A DNA stretch of 33,523 nucleotides, taken from positions 17,154 to 50,676 of the forward strand of contig NZ_JABURH010000103.1 in assembly GCF_014762765.1 (NCBI RefSeq), given 5' to 3'. A program made the position numbers and the translations under genes. The number at the start of each line of letters is the position of its first letter. Position 1 is the first letter of the stretch. Shown one piece after another: positions 25,860-33,523 of this stretch. The DNA comes from Alcanivorax sp. Lineage in GTDB: Bacteria; Pseudomonadota; Gammaproteobacteria; Pseudomonadales; Alcanivoracaceae. Below the pieces are notes generated by a model. That model had not been told where the DNA came from. It made no database searches and saw only the letters and a program-made list of their open reading frames with translations.

Positions 25860-28163
25860 TTATTCGCCGACCGCCTTGGCCAGCTCATACTCCGGCGGCT
25901 GTTCCACACCACCGTCACCGGTGGCGCTCATGGCGGGGATGCCGCCGGCGCCGTAGTACTCGTCCTTGGTGAACACGTCCACCTCGATGGCCAGCATGCA
26001 GGCTGCGGTAGCCTCATTCAGCAGTGCCAGTTCCGCATCGCTGATCACACCTTGCTGGGCAGCCTCGGCGGCGATTTCATCCACCTTGCCACGCCCCAGT
26101 TTGCGGGCTTTCTGGGCAGCGCGGATCTTGTTGCGAACCGGCTCGGCTTCGGTGGTCAAGCGGAAGGCCTTGAGCAGACGTCCCAGGCCCTGGTCGCTTT
26201 CCTCCGGCATGTAGTTGCCGCCCACCAGACGCTTGTACTGCTCGCCGTAGCTTTGCAGTGTCAGCGCGGCTTTATGGGTCAACTGGTCATCGGGCAGTTT
26301 GGCCAGCGGGTTCAGACCCAGCCAGATACGGCCCACGGTTTTCAGGATCACACCCACCGGGCCACCGAAGTTTTCATAAATGCCTTCGAAGGCTTTCTGG
26401 ATCTGGGTCAGGCCGTACTCGCCGGCATACTGAACCAGTGCCAGGTCTTCTGCCTTGCGGCCCTCTGCTTCAAAACGACGCAGGGCAGAGGTGGTGATGT
26501 ACAACCAGGCAACCGCATCCGCATAGCGACCGGTCAGGTTGCCGCGGGCTTTCAGTTTGCCGCCCACGAAGAACATGGCCAGGTTGGTGAGCAGGCCGAA
26601 GCGGGTGGCGGCCCAGCCCAGACGACGGTAGATGCTCTTGGTCTTCGGCTCCACATTGGGCACCTTCACGGTGAACCAGCCACGGGTAACGCCGCGGACC
26701 AGGGTCATCACCATGCCAAGCAGGAACTGCACCATCCAGCCGGTGAGGTTTTTGCGGAAGCTGGCCACATCCTCGTTTTCCACCGCCTGTACCACCTTGT
26801 AGGCGTAGGGGTGACAGCGGGTAGCACCTTGACCAAAAATCATCAGGGTGCGGGTCATGATGTTGGCGCCTTCCACGGTGACACTCACCGGGGCGGAGTT
26901 GTACAAGCGACCCATGGTGTTGTTGGGGCCCTGCATAACGCCGTAGCCGGCAGTCACGTCCATGGCATCGGTGCCGATCTCACGACCCATTTCGGTGGAG
27001 TAGGCTTTCATGACCGCGGACATTACCGGCGGCTGAATGCCGTGATCCACGGCGGAGCAGCCGAACACGCGGGCAGCGTCGAAGGCGTAGGTCATGCCGG
27101 CGGCCTTGCCGATCTTGTGCTCCACGCCTTCCATGCGACCGATGGGGATGCCGAACTGCTGGCGCACCATGGAGTAGGCGCCGGAAATCATGGCACCGTG
27201 ACGTACACCGCAGATGCCGGTAGCAGGCAGCGAAACCATACGGCCGCCGGCCAGGGCTTCCATCAGCATCTTCCAGCCCATGCCGGTGTATTCCACGCCA
27301 CCGAGAACCTTGTCGGCAGCGACGATCACATCACGACCGACGATGGGACCATTGGGGAAATGTTCACCAATCGGCTGGTGGTGATCGCCAATGTGCAGGC
27401 CTTCTGTACCCGGTGCGCCTTTTTCGATCAGCACTACAGTGATGCCGGGCTCTTCACCTTTGCCCAGCAGGTTCTCCGGGTCGTGCAGGCGAACCGCCAG
27501 GGAAATCAGGTTGGCTACCGGTGCCAGGGTGATGTAGCGCTTGCGGAAATTCAGCTTGAACTTCACTTCGCCGTCGTCGTCCTTGAACACCACACCTTCT
27601 GCTTTCAGGGAGGCGGCATCAGAGCCGGCGGTGGGTTCGGTGAGACCGAAGCAGGGAATGAATTCCCCCTTGGCCAGCTTGGGCAGGTAGTAGTTCTTTT
27701 GCTCATCGGTGCCGTAGTGGCCGAGCAGTTCCGCGGCGCCCAGGGAGTTGGGAATTACTACCATGGCGCTGAGCAGGCCGGAGTAGGAGCTTACCTTGGC
27801 CATGATGCAGGACTTGGCCTGGGTGGACATGGGCATGCCGCCGTATTCCTTGGCGATCTGCATGGCGAAGAAGCCATTGTCTGCCATGAACTTGAAGACA
27901 TCGTCCGGCAGCTTGCGGGTGCGCGACAGCTCGTAGCCGTCGGCCATTTTCAGCAGCTCTTCCACCGGGCCGTCCAGGAAAGCCTGTTCGTGGGCGGGCA
28001 ACTGGTCATAGTTCTCGGCGAGGATGTTTTCAAAGTCCACCTTGCCGCCGAAGAATTGACCATCAATCCACACATCGCCAGCTTCCAGCGCCTGGCGTTC
28101 GGTGTCGGAGATCTGCGGGAGAATCTTGTTGTCCCGCATCCAGTTCATCACTTGTTGAAACAT
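25860..28163 (-). CDS. fadE: FadE-type acyl-CoA dehydrogenase
   Basis: This 767-residue flavoenzyme performs the first beta-oxidation step, making trans-2-enoyl-CoA. The acyl-CoA dehydrogenase core spans about 80-480, with CFGLTEPTAGSDAASLKAEG (171-190) in the FAD/substrate region. The C-terminal third matches the DUF1974 extension found in FadE. E. coli FadE is 814 residues with N-terminal membrane segments; this protein starts directly at MFQQVMNWMRDNKIL and instead has a hydrophobic stretch, WMVQFLLGMVMTLVRG, further in, so membrane contact may differ. Start ATG 28163 has AAAGGAA upstream. It is 80 bases downstream of fadJ, on the same strand, in a likely fadI-fadJ-fadE unit; a 12-bp palindrome GCCCTGCAGGGC (28189-28200) lies in the gap. 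Confidence 0.93.
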   Translation of the reverse strand: MFQQVMNWMRDNKILPQISDTERQALEAGDVWIDGQFFGGKVDFENILAENYDQLPAHEQAFLDGPVEELLKMADGYELSRTRKLPDDVFKFMADNGFFAMQIAKEYGGMPMSTQAKSCIMAKVSSYSGLLSAMVVIPNSLGAAELLGHYGTDEQKNYYLPKLAKGEFIPCFGLTEPTAGSDAASLKAEGVVFKDDDGEVKFKLNFRKRYITLAPVANLISLAVRLHDPENLLGKGEEPGITVVLIEKGAPGTEGLHIGDHHQPIGEHFPNGPIVGRDVIVAADKVLGGVEYTGMGWKMLMEALAGGRMVSLPATGICGVRHGAMISGAYSMVRQQFGIPIGRMEGVEHKIGKAAGMTYAFDAARVFGCSAVDHGIQPPVMSAVMKAYSTEMGREIGTDAMDVTAGYGVMQGPNNTMGRLYNSAPVSVTVEGANIMTRTLMIFGQGATRCHPYAYKVVQAVENEDVASFRKNLTGWMVQFLLGMVMTLVRGVTRGWFTVKVPNVEPKTKSIYRRLGWAATRFGLLTNLAMFFVGGKLKARGNLTGRYADAVAWLYITTSALRRFEAEGRKAEDLALVQYAGEYGLTQIQKAFEGIYENFGGPVGVILKTVGRIWLGLNPLAKLPDDQLTHKAALTLQSYGEQYKRLVGGNYMPEESDQGLGRLLKAFRLTTEAEPVRNKIRAAQKARKLGRGKVDEIAAEAAQQGVISDAELALLNEATAACMLAIEVDVFTKDEYYGAGGIPAMSATGDGGVEQPPEYELAKAVGE

Positions 28164-28243
28164 GCTGTGGTTCCTTTGAGGTTGTCAGGCCCTGCAGGGC
28201 AGGGCGAACGTTTACGGGCGCGAATAAAACAGGCGCCGGACGC

Positions 28244-30403
28244 TTACGGGTAAAAGCGTTGTTTCTTTTTGGCCATCTCTATCAATAACGGAGCCGGTGT
28301 GAAGCGCTCGCCAAACTGTTCGGCCAGGCGCTCCAGGGTACGTACCGAATTGGTGAGGCCCAGGCTGTCCATATAACGGAACGGGCCGCCCCGGAAGGGC
28401 GGAAAGCCCAGGCCGAAGATGGCGCCGATATCGCCGTGCATGGGATCACTGATAATGCCGTCCTGCAGGCAGTAGGCGGCTTCGTTGATCATCAGCCAGG
28501 CACAACGGCTGACGATTTCCTCGTCATCCGCATCTTTCTCGCTGGTGACATTCATCAGCTCATAGAGCGCGGTGTTCACCGGTTTTTCGCCCTTGGCCAC
28601 GCCTTCATAGATATAGAAACCGCGGCCGCTCTTGCGGCCCAGATAATCGTTTTCGATCATCAGGCTGGCGGCATCCGGTGACGCCATGCGGTCACCAAAG
28701 GCCTTTTCCAGTACCGGCCCCACCTTGGTACCCACATCCACACCCACTTCGTCGAGCAGGGTGATGGGACCCACCGGGAAGCCGAAGCGTACCAGCGCCT
28801 TGTCCACGGCTTTCACATCCACCCCTTCGGTGAGCAGTCGGGTTGCTTCGTTCAGGTAGGGCGCAAGAATACGGGTGGTGTAGAAGCCGGGGCCATCCTT
28901 CACCACGATCACGGTCTTGCCCTGGGCTTTGCCGAAAGCCACGCAGCCGGCGGTTACTTCCGGGGCGGTCTTGTCCGTGGTGATGATTTCCAGCAGCGGC
29001 ATTTTTTCCACCGGGGAAAAGTAATGCAGGCCGATCACGTTTTCCGGGCGTTCGGCGGCGCTGGCAATGTCGGTGATGGGAATGGAAGAGGTGTTGGAAG
29101 CAAACACCGTGTGCTTGTTGCCGTTGTCTTCCACGTCCTTGAGCATTTTGTGCTTCAGGCCCAGGTCCTCGAACACCGCTTCCACCACCAGGTCGAGGCC
29201 CTTGAAACCGCTGTAATCGGCGGTGTAGGAAATTCGACCCTGCTCGGCGCTGGCAGCGGCGGCGCTCATGGCACCTTTCTTGACGCGCTTGTTGTAGAAC
29301 TCGCTGACGTATTTCACGCCGTGGGCTAGGCCTTTGTCATCCCGGTCTTTCAGCCGCACCGGCAGCTTGGCCTTGTTGATGGTGGTCAGCGCAATGCCGG
29401 CCCCCATCAGGCCGGCACCGAGGACGCCGACTTTTTCCATGTTCCGGGCTTTTACGCCGTCGGCCACAAAGGTTTCTTTCTTCAGGGTGTTGGTGGCGTG
29501 GAAGATGCCGCGCAACTGTTTCGACTGCGGTGACATGGCCAGCTCGCCAAACAGCCGCGCTTCAGTGGCGTACCCCTGTTCGATGCCGTCCTCGAAGCCC
29601 GCTTCCACTGCATCGATGATGGCCGGCGGTGCCGGGTACAGGCCGTGGGTCTTTTTCGCGGTCTGTTTGCGGGCCTGATCGAAGACCATCTTGCGGCCCA
29701 GGCTGTTCTGTTCCAGCGCCGCTTTGGTAATGCCATCCTTGCTGAAGTAACTGGCAAAATTGACGCCGCTTTCTTCCCTGGCATCCGCCAGTTCCAGCGC
29801 GCGTGCCACGGCCCGGTCGTAGACCGCCACGGCTTCCACCACTTCATCCACCAGACCGATTTTTTTCGCCGGCTTGGCTTTCAGTTGCCGACCGGTGAGC
29901 ATCAGGTCCAGGGCGGAGGCGATACCCACCAGACGCGGCATGCGCTGGGTGCCGCCGCCGGCAGGCAGCAGGCCCAGCATCACTTCCGGCAGACCCAGTA
30001 CGGTGTCGCTGCTGCTGGCAGCAATGCGGTAGGAGCAGGCCAGAGCCAGTTCCATGCCGCCACCCAGGCAGGCGCCCTTGATGGCGGCCACCACCGGCAT
30101 ATCCAGGTCTTCCAGTTTCTGGAAAGTCTGCTGGCACAGTATGGAGAGGTCGCTCACTTCCTTGGCGGTCTTTGCGTTTTCAAACAGCTTGATATCGGCA
30201 CCGGCCATGAAAGAGCCTGCCTTGGTGGAGTAGAGCACCAGGGCCTTGGGGGCGGCTTTTTCGATGTCGGCAAAGGCCGCGTTGAAATCGTCGGCGAACT
30301 CCGCTTTCAGGGTGTTCTGGGTATCGCCGGGCACATTGATTTCCAGTACGGCCACACCGTTGTCCAGCGGTTTGAGAGTAAAGGCACGTTGTGTCTTGCT
30401 CAT
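28244..30403 (-). CDS. fadJ: FadJ-type multifunctional enoyl-CoA hydratase / 3-hydroxyacyl-CoA dehydrogenase
   Basis: This 719-residue protein catalyses the second and third steps of beta-oxidation (E. coli FadJ is 714). The N-terminal crotonase domain has GSFMAGADI at 63-71 and the catalytic glutamates E118 (GGGMELALAC) and E140 (LPEVMLG). The dehydrogenase domain begins at about 323 with the NAD loop GAGLMGAG (329-336), and catalytic His460 is in GLHYFSPVEKMPLLEI. ATG at 30403 (MSKTQRAF) is preferred over an upstream start because AAGGAG lies 7 bases before it. It follows fadI by 22 bases and is surely co-transcribed with it; FadIJ form the alternative beta-oxidation complex. FadB-like proteins are slightly longer and the partner here is FadI-like, hence the name. 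Confidence 0.93.
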   Translation of the reverse strand: MSKTQRAFTLKPLDNGVAVLEINVPGDTQNTLKAEFADDFNAAFADIEKAAPKALVLYSTKAGSFMAGADIKLFENAKTAKEVSDLSILCQQTFQKLEDLDMPVVAAIKGACLGGGMELALACSYRIAASSSDTVLGLPEVMLGLLPAGGGTQRMPRLVGIASALDLMLTGRQLKAKPAKKIGLVDEVVEAVAVYDRAVARALELADAREESGVNFASYFSKDGITKAALEQNSLGRKMVFDQARKQTAKKTHGLYPAPPAIIDAVEAGFEDGIEQGYATEARLFGELAMSPQSKQLRGIFHATNTLKKETFVADGVKARNMEKVGVLGAGLMGAGIALTTINKAKLPVRLKDRDDKGLAHGVKYVSEFYNKRVKKGAMSAAAASAEQGRISYTADYSGFKGLDLVVEAVFEDLGLKHKMLKDVEDNGNKHTVFASNTSSIPITDIASAAERPENVIGLHYFSPVEKMPLLEIITTDKTAPEVTAGCVAFGKAQGKTVIVVKDGPGFYTTRILAPYLNEATRLLTEGVDVKAVDKALVRFGFPVGPITLLDEVGVDVGTKVGPVLEKAFGDRMASPDAASLMIENDYLGRKSGRGFYIYEGVAKGEKPVNTALYELMNVTSEKDADDEEIVSRCAWLMINEAAYCLQDGIISDPMHGDIGAIFGLGFPPFRGGPFRYMDSLGLTNSVRTLERLAEQFGERFTPAPLLIEMAKKKQRFYP

Positions 30404-30425
30404 GGGAATCTCCTTGTTCCGCTGT

Positions 30426-31730
30426 TTATTCCGCTTCCAGCACCATGGCGGCACCGATGCCGCCAGCGGCGCAGGCGGTGGTCAGGGCCAGGCCGCCACC
30501 GCGACGCTGCAGTTCATACAGGGCCTGGCTGATGACGCGGGCGCCGGTGGCACCGAAGGGGTGGCCGTAGGCGATGGAGCCGCCGTTCACGTTGAGAATG
30601 CTGCGATCTACCTCACCCAGGGCAGCGAGGCCGGTCTGGCTGCGCACATAGTCATCGTCGGCCAGCCCTTTCAGGTTACAGGCCACCTGGCCGGCGAAGG
30701 CCTCGTGCATGTCCACCAGGGTCAGGTCTTTCAGGGCGAGTCCGGCACGAGCCATGGCCATGGGGGCGGCCAGCACCGGGCCCATCAGCAAATCATCCTG
30801 AGGGCTGCGGGCAGCAAAAGCGTAGGAGCGGATATAGCCCAGCGGCTCGTAGCCCAGCGCCTTGGCTTTCTTCTCGCTCATCATCAGCAGGGCGCCGGCA
30901 CCATCGGTGAGTGGGCTGCTGTTGGCGGCGGTAACGCTACCGGAGACCTTGTCGAACACCGGTTTCAGTTTGCTGTAGCCGGCACGCTCGGAATTCTTGC
31001 GCACCAGGTTGTCGTCCTTCAGCGGGGTGGCCTTGGGCGGCAGGAAGGCGGTCATCACCTGTTTGTCCAGGCGGCCTTCGGCCCAGGCGCGGGCGGCGTT
31101 GCTGTGGGAGGCATGGGCCAGATCGTCCTGTTCCTGGCGGCTGATGCCCCATTTCTTGACCATCTTCTCGGTGCTTTCGCCCATGGTTTCGCCCACCGAG
31201 TATTCGGTGATGGACGGCGCCTGGGGCAGCAGGTCTTTCGCCTTCAGCTGGCTGAGCAGCTTGATGCGGTCGGTCATGCTCTTGGCAAAGCTCACGTCAC
31301 GCAGCACTGCGCTCAGCTCGGAGGACAGTGGCACCCGGGCGCAGCTGGTGGAGTCGGTGCCACCGGCAATGGCCACATCGGTGTAACCGGCGACAATGTT
31401 GTCGGCCACGCTGGCGGCAGTCTGGAAGCTGGTGGCGCAAGCACGGGTGATGGAGTAGGCGTCTACTGTGTTCATGCCCAGCGCCAGGGCAATCTCCCGG
31501 GCGATAAAGGGGGCTTCCGGGATCATTACGGTCATGCCGAACACCAGCTGCTCGATGTCGCGCTGGTCCAGGTTATTGCGGGCCATCAGTTCTTTTACGG
31601 CCATGGCGCCCAGATCGATGGCGTTCAGGTCCTTATAGTGGGTGGCGATACGGGCGAACGGGGTACGCAACCCATCCACCACGGCCACGCGGCCGCTACG
31701 ACCAGCCAGCTTCATTTTGCGAACAGGCAT
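30426..31730 (-). CDS. fadI: FadI-type 3-ketoacyl-CoA thiolase
   Basis: This 434-residue thiolase releases acetyl-CoA in the last beta-oxidation step (E. coli FadI is 436). The acyl-accepting cysteine is C98 (TRACATSFQ), and the general-base residues are H390 (AYGHPFGATGAR) and C420 (TTACAAGGIG). The start at 31730 is chosen for AAGGAG 6 bases upstream. First gene of fadI-fadJ(-fadE). Its upstream region has the palindrome TGTAATTTTAATTACA, also found before the divergent tetR, so the operon is probably repressed by that TetR protein and released by an acyl-CoA or fatty acid. Confidence 0.95.
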   Translation of the reverse strand: MPVRKMKLAGRSGRVAVVDGLRTPFARIATHYKDLNAIDLGAMAVKELMARNNLDQRDIEQLVFGMTVMIPEAPFIAREIALALGMNTVDAYSITRACATSFQTAASVADNIVAGYTDVAIAGGTDSTSCARVPLSSELSAVLRDVSFAKSMTDRIKLLSQLKAKDLLPQAPSITEYSVGETMGESTEKMVKKWGISRQEQDDLAHASHSNAARAWAEGRLDKQVMTAFLPPKATPLKDDNLVRKNSERAGYSKLKPVFDKVSGSVTAANSSPLTDGAGALLMMSEKKAKALGYEPLGYIRSYAFAARSPQDDLLMGPVLAAPMAMARAGLALKDLTLVDMHEAFAGQVACNLKGLADDDYVRSQTGLAALGEVDRSILNVNGGSIAYGHPFGATGARVISQALYELQRRGGGLALTTACAAGGIGAAMVLEAE

Positions 31731-31762
31731 TCCAGACTCCTTGCAGGGGTTGCCGGTCACGG

Positions 31763-31778
31763 TGTAATTTTAATTACA
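31763..31778. promoter_or_regulatory. Putative TetR operator before fadI
   Basis: TGTAATTTTAATTACA has perfect 7-base arms (8 counting the flanking G/C pair) with a 2-base centre. It is 33 bases upstream of the fadI ATG. The same half-sites recur at 31871-31886. Confidence 0.75.
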
Positions 31779-31870
31779 CGAAATGTGACATTGAATGGTG
31801 ACAAAGTGTGTCGAGACTAGAAGCCTCTTGGCAGCGAGTCAACGTCGCAATGAGCTCTGTCCGACAGGGG

Positions 31871-31886
31871 TGTAATAAGAATTACA
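31871..31886. promoter_or_regulatory. Putative TetR operator before the tetR gene
   Basis: TGTAATAAGAATTACA shares half-sites TGTAAT and ATTACA, with the same spacing of 4, with the site before fadI. It ends 18 bases before the GTG start and covers a TGTAAT that could be the -10 box, fitting autorepression. Confidence 0.75.
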
Positions 31887-31904
31887 GTGCAAGGAAATGA
31901 GCGT

Positions 31905-32510
31905 GTGAGAAACGGTACGGCAGTGCTTCCCGAATCCCGCCAGGACCCGGCGGTGCGCCAGCGCATCGAATGGGCGGCGGTGCAGGTGTTTGCGGACTCG
32001 GAATTCCACCAGGTGACCCTGCAGCAAATTGCCAAAGCGGCTCAGTGCAGCCTGCAGACCCTGTATCGCTACTACGGCAGTAAAGAGGCGCTGCTCAGTG
32101 CCTGCCTGCATCACGGCCTGGAGCAACTGGCCGAGCGCATGCTGGATCACCTGGCCGGCATCGACACCTTCCGCGACCGGCTCAGCAAGGTGTTCTGGGT
32201 GGTGCTGGACTTTTTTGATCGCAATCCGCAGATGGGACGGATGATGATCAACTCGGTGTATCCGGGGCGCTGGGGCAGCGATACCACGCCGGGCCAGCAG
32301 CGCCTTACCGAGCTGTTTCTGAGTGTTCTGTGCGAGGGGCAGGAGCAGGGCATCCTCAATAGCCAGGTGGCCACGCCGATCCTGCTGGATTTTTTCTACG
32401 GGGTGCTGCTGCGCATTTCCCAGATGCACCTGCTGCGCGGTCGGCCCGGACGCATGGCGGATCAGCATGGGGTGCTGTTCGATATGTTGTGGCGGGCTAT
32501 CACCGTTTAA
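31905..32510 (+). CDS. TetR-family regulator, probable repressor of fadIJ
   Basis: This is a protein of 201 residues if started at the GTG at 31905, which has AAGGA 9 bases upstream; a GTG at 31887 abuts the operator and is less likely. The N-terminal DNA-binding domain is clear: VTLQQIAKAAQCSLQTLYRY with GSKEALL after it is the TetR helix-turn-helix. The C-terminal ligand domain is helical (FWVVLDFFDRNPQMGRMMIN). The divergent position next to fadI and the shared palindrome point to control of beta-oxidation, as FadR-type TetR proteins do in Bacillus and PsrA does in Pseudomonas; the palindrome here differs from the PsrA site I remember (GAAAC-n4-GTTTC). Ligand inferred as acyl-CoA; not shown. 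Confidence 0.9.
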   Translation: MRNGTAVLPESRQDPAVRQRIEWAAVQVFADSEFHQVTLQQIAKAAQCSLQTLYRYYGSKEALLSACLHHGLEQLAERMLDHLAGIDTFRDRLSKVFWVVLDFFDRNPQMGRMMINSVYPGRWGSDTTPGQQRLTELFLSVLCEGQEQGILNSQVATPILLDFFYGVLLRISQMHLLRGRPGRMADQHGVLFDMLWRAITV

Positions 32511-32606
32511 GGCGCCCATCGGGCCAATCGTGGCCGGTGTGCTTGTGGTTTGCCCGGGGCTTTTCTATGTTGACCAGCTCGCAGTAGAACAATGAAGGGG
32601 TCACAT
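32511..32606. promoter_or_regulatory. Short spacer with weak promoter before terminal hydrolase
   Basis: TTGTGG and TATGTT are spaced by 17 bases near 32546-32574, a moderate sigma-70-like pair. No terminator for tetR is seen, so read-through into the hydrolase is possible. Confidence 0.3.
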
Positions 32607-33523
32607 ATGCAGTCAGGCACGGTGAGCAGTAACGGTATCGAGCTTTTTTATGAGAGTCGTGGCCCGGAAAACGGGGAGCCCATTGTCTTTGTCATGGGCC
32701 TGTCGGCGCAGATGGTGTTCTGGCCGGAACCGTTGCTGGATGCACTGGTGGATCGTGGCTATCGGGTGATCCGTTTCGACAACCGGGATGTGGGCAAATC
32801 CACCCGCATTCGCAAGCCTTTCAAACAGGGGCCACTGGTGGCGTTGCTGCGCTATACCCTGGGGTTGTCCGTGGACAGCGCTTATACCCTGCACGACATG
32901 GTGGCTGACACCATGGGACTGCTGGATGCCCTCAATATAGAACGGGCCCATTTTGTTGGCGCTTCCATGGGCGGCATGATCAGTCAGTTGATCGCTGCCA
33001 CCCACCCGAGCCGGGTGCTGTCGCTCTCCTCTATCATGTCCAGTAACAATAGCCCCTACCTGCCATTGCCCAAGCCGGCGGCCCTCAAGACCCTGGTGGC
33101 GCCGAGAGTGAAGGTGGAAACCGAAGATCAGTTCGTGGCCTTCGGCCTGGAAATGATGAGCAAGCTGGCCGGTTCTCTGCCTCAGGGCCGCGACGAACTG
33201 GCAGCCATGTATCGTGAGTGCTGGGCTCGCGGCATCAACCCGCGCGGCATCCGCAACCAGTTCCTGGCTGTCCTGGCCACTGGTGCCCTTACCAAACACC
33301 TTAAACAGATCCGCTGCCCGACCACCGTGATCCACGGTGGTGCCGACCCGCTGATCCGCCCTGCCGGCGGCAAGGCTTCTGCCCGTCACATTCGCGGCGC
33401 CAAGCTGGTCATCATTCCCGGCATGGGCCACGACTTCCCGCCGTCGGCCATTGACCGGATTGGCGATCTGATTGCGGAGACGGTGGCACGGGCGAATTCG
33501 GTGGCGCAGCCGGCGATGGCGTA
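32607..33523 (+). CDS. Alpha/beta hydrolase, 3' end cut by the window
   Basis: The frame is open from ATG 32607 (GAAGGGG upstream, about 9 bases) to the last base; 305 codons are visible and the final two bases are TA, so the stop may be the very next base. VFVMGLSAQMVFW (28-40) is the oxyanion region, FDNRDVGKS is conserved in this subfamily, GASMGGMIS carries the nucleophilic serine, HGGADPLI the acid, and GMGHDFP the histidine. The FDNRD(V/I)G and GASMGGM wording is common in bacterial hydrolases annotated as carboxylesterases or TesB-linked lipid hydrolases; the substrate is unknown. It lies 97 bases after tetR on the same strand. Confidence 0.88.
   Translation, partial: MQSGTVSSNGIELFYESRGPENGEPIVFVMGLSAQMVFWPEPLLDALVDRGYRVIRFDNRDVGKSTRIRKPFKQGPLVALLRYTLGLSVDSAYTLHDMVADTMGLLDALNIERAHFVGASMGGMISQLIAATHPSRVLSLSSIMSSNNSPYLPLPKPAALKTLVAPRVKVETEDQFVAFGLEMMSKLAGSLPQGRDELAAMYRECWARGINPRGIRNQFLAVLATGALTKHLKQIRCPTTVIHGGADPLIRPAGGKASARHIRGAKLVIIPGMGHDFPPSAIDRIGDLIAETVARANSVAQPAMA

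Noticed and set aside
25848-28253. An 801-codon open frame on the plus strand opposite fadE
   Set aside because: Its product is His/Gly/Gln/Ala-rich without domains and mirrors the strongly biased codons of fadE. High GC at third positions leaves the antisense frame free of stops.
30246-31820. A 524-codon plus-strand frame opposite fadI and the end of fadJ
   Set aside because: It crosses the fadI-fadJ gap and the fadI ribosome-binding site and carries no family motif; it is a shadow of two well-identified genes.
32613-33431. A 272-codon minus-strand frame at the right end
   Set aside because: The plus strand here encodes an alpha/beta hydrolase with a GASMGG elbow and full triad; the minus frame is its shadow.

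Overview
The window is a stretch of GC-rich gammaproteobacterial chromosome. It most resembles a marine hydrocarbon and lipid degrader of the Alcanivorax type. This assignment is inferred from gene content: five alpha/beta-fold hydrolases, a TetR-linked beta-oxidation cluster, and a ubiD / rho / trxA / ppx / ppk / hemB backbone that matches the order I recall in Pseudomonas (PA5237-PA5243 region in P. aeruginosa). No rRNA, tRNA, CRISPR array, phage gene or transposase gene is visible.

Layout. 1-642 is the 3' part of an amidase. 757-3466 (minus) is a two-gene unit: an epoxide-hydrolase-like/SDR fusion followed by a PF10118 ferritin-like metal hydrolase. 3641-6279 (minus) is a pair of overlapping genes, both with twin-arginine leaders: an FAD-linked sugar-lactone-oxidase-type enzyme and a DSD1/D-threonine-aldolase-type PLP enzyme. 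6473-14081 holds ubiD, a TonB-dependent receptor, rho, trxA and ppx. ppk (14082-16169, minus) converges on ppx and has a triple PhoB-type direct repeat upstream. Between ppk and hemB lies an accessory block: a 42-residue secreted peptide gene, an alpha/beta hydrolase convergent with a MarR regulator, and a TPM-PDZ lipoprotein. hemB (minus) diverges from a VOC protein-greB-DUF502 run. 22258-25738 (minus) carries two esterase-like hydrolases and an alpha-methylacyl-CoA racemase. 25860-31730 (minus) is fadI-fadJ-fadE, divergent from a TetR regulator at 31905, followed by a fifth alpha/beta hydrolase that runs to the window edge.

Regulatory and structural observations. (i) Perfect or near-perfect TGTAATnnnnATTACA sites lie before both fadI and tetR, suggesting a self-contained acyl-responsive circuit. 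(ii) A 19-bp site is shared (16/19) by the marR promoter and the promoter of the convergent hydrolase, suggesting a MarR-controlled pair. (iii) Two copies of a roughly 150-166 bp MITE-like element have terminal inverted repeats and a central GC-rich hairpin; their ends supply the final codons and stop of both ubiD and ppx (each protein ends IDN). (iv) Two other short repeats also sit at 3' gene ends, at 681-753 and 22235-22255.

I did not find an obvious new defence or mobile system. The best candidates for undescribed biology are the two operator-linked circuits, the secreted micropeptide, the stop-codon-donating repeat element, and the Tat-exported PLP/FAD enzyme pair. All functional assignments come from reading motifs by eye; no database search was run.
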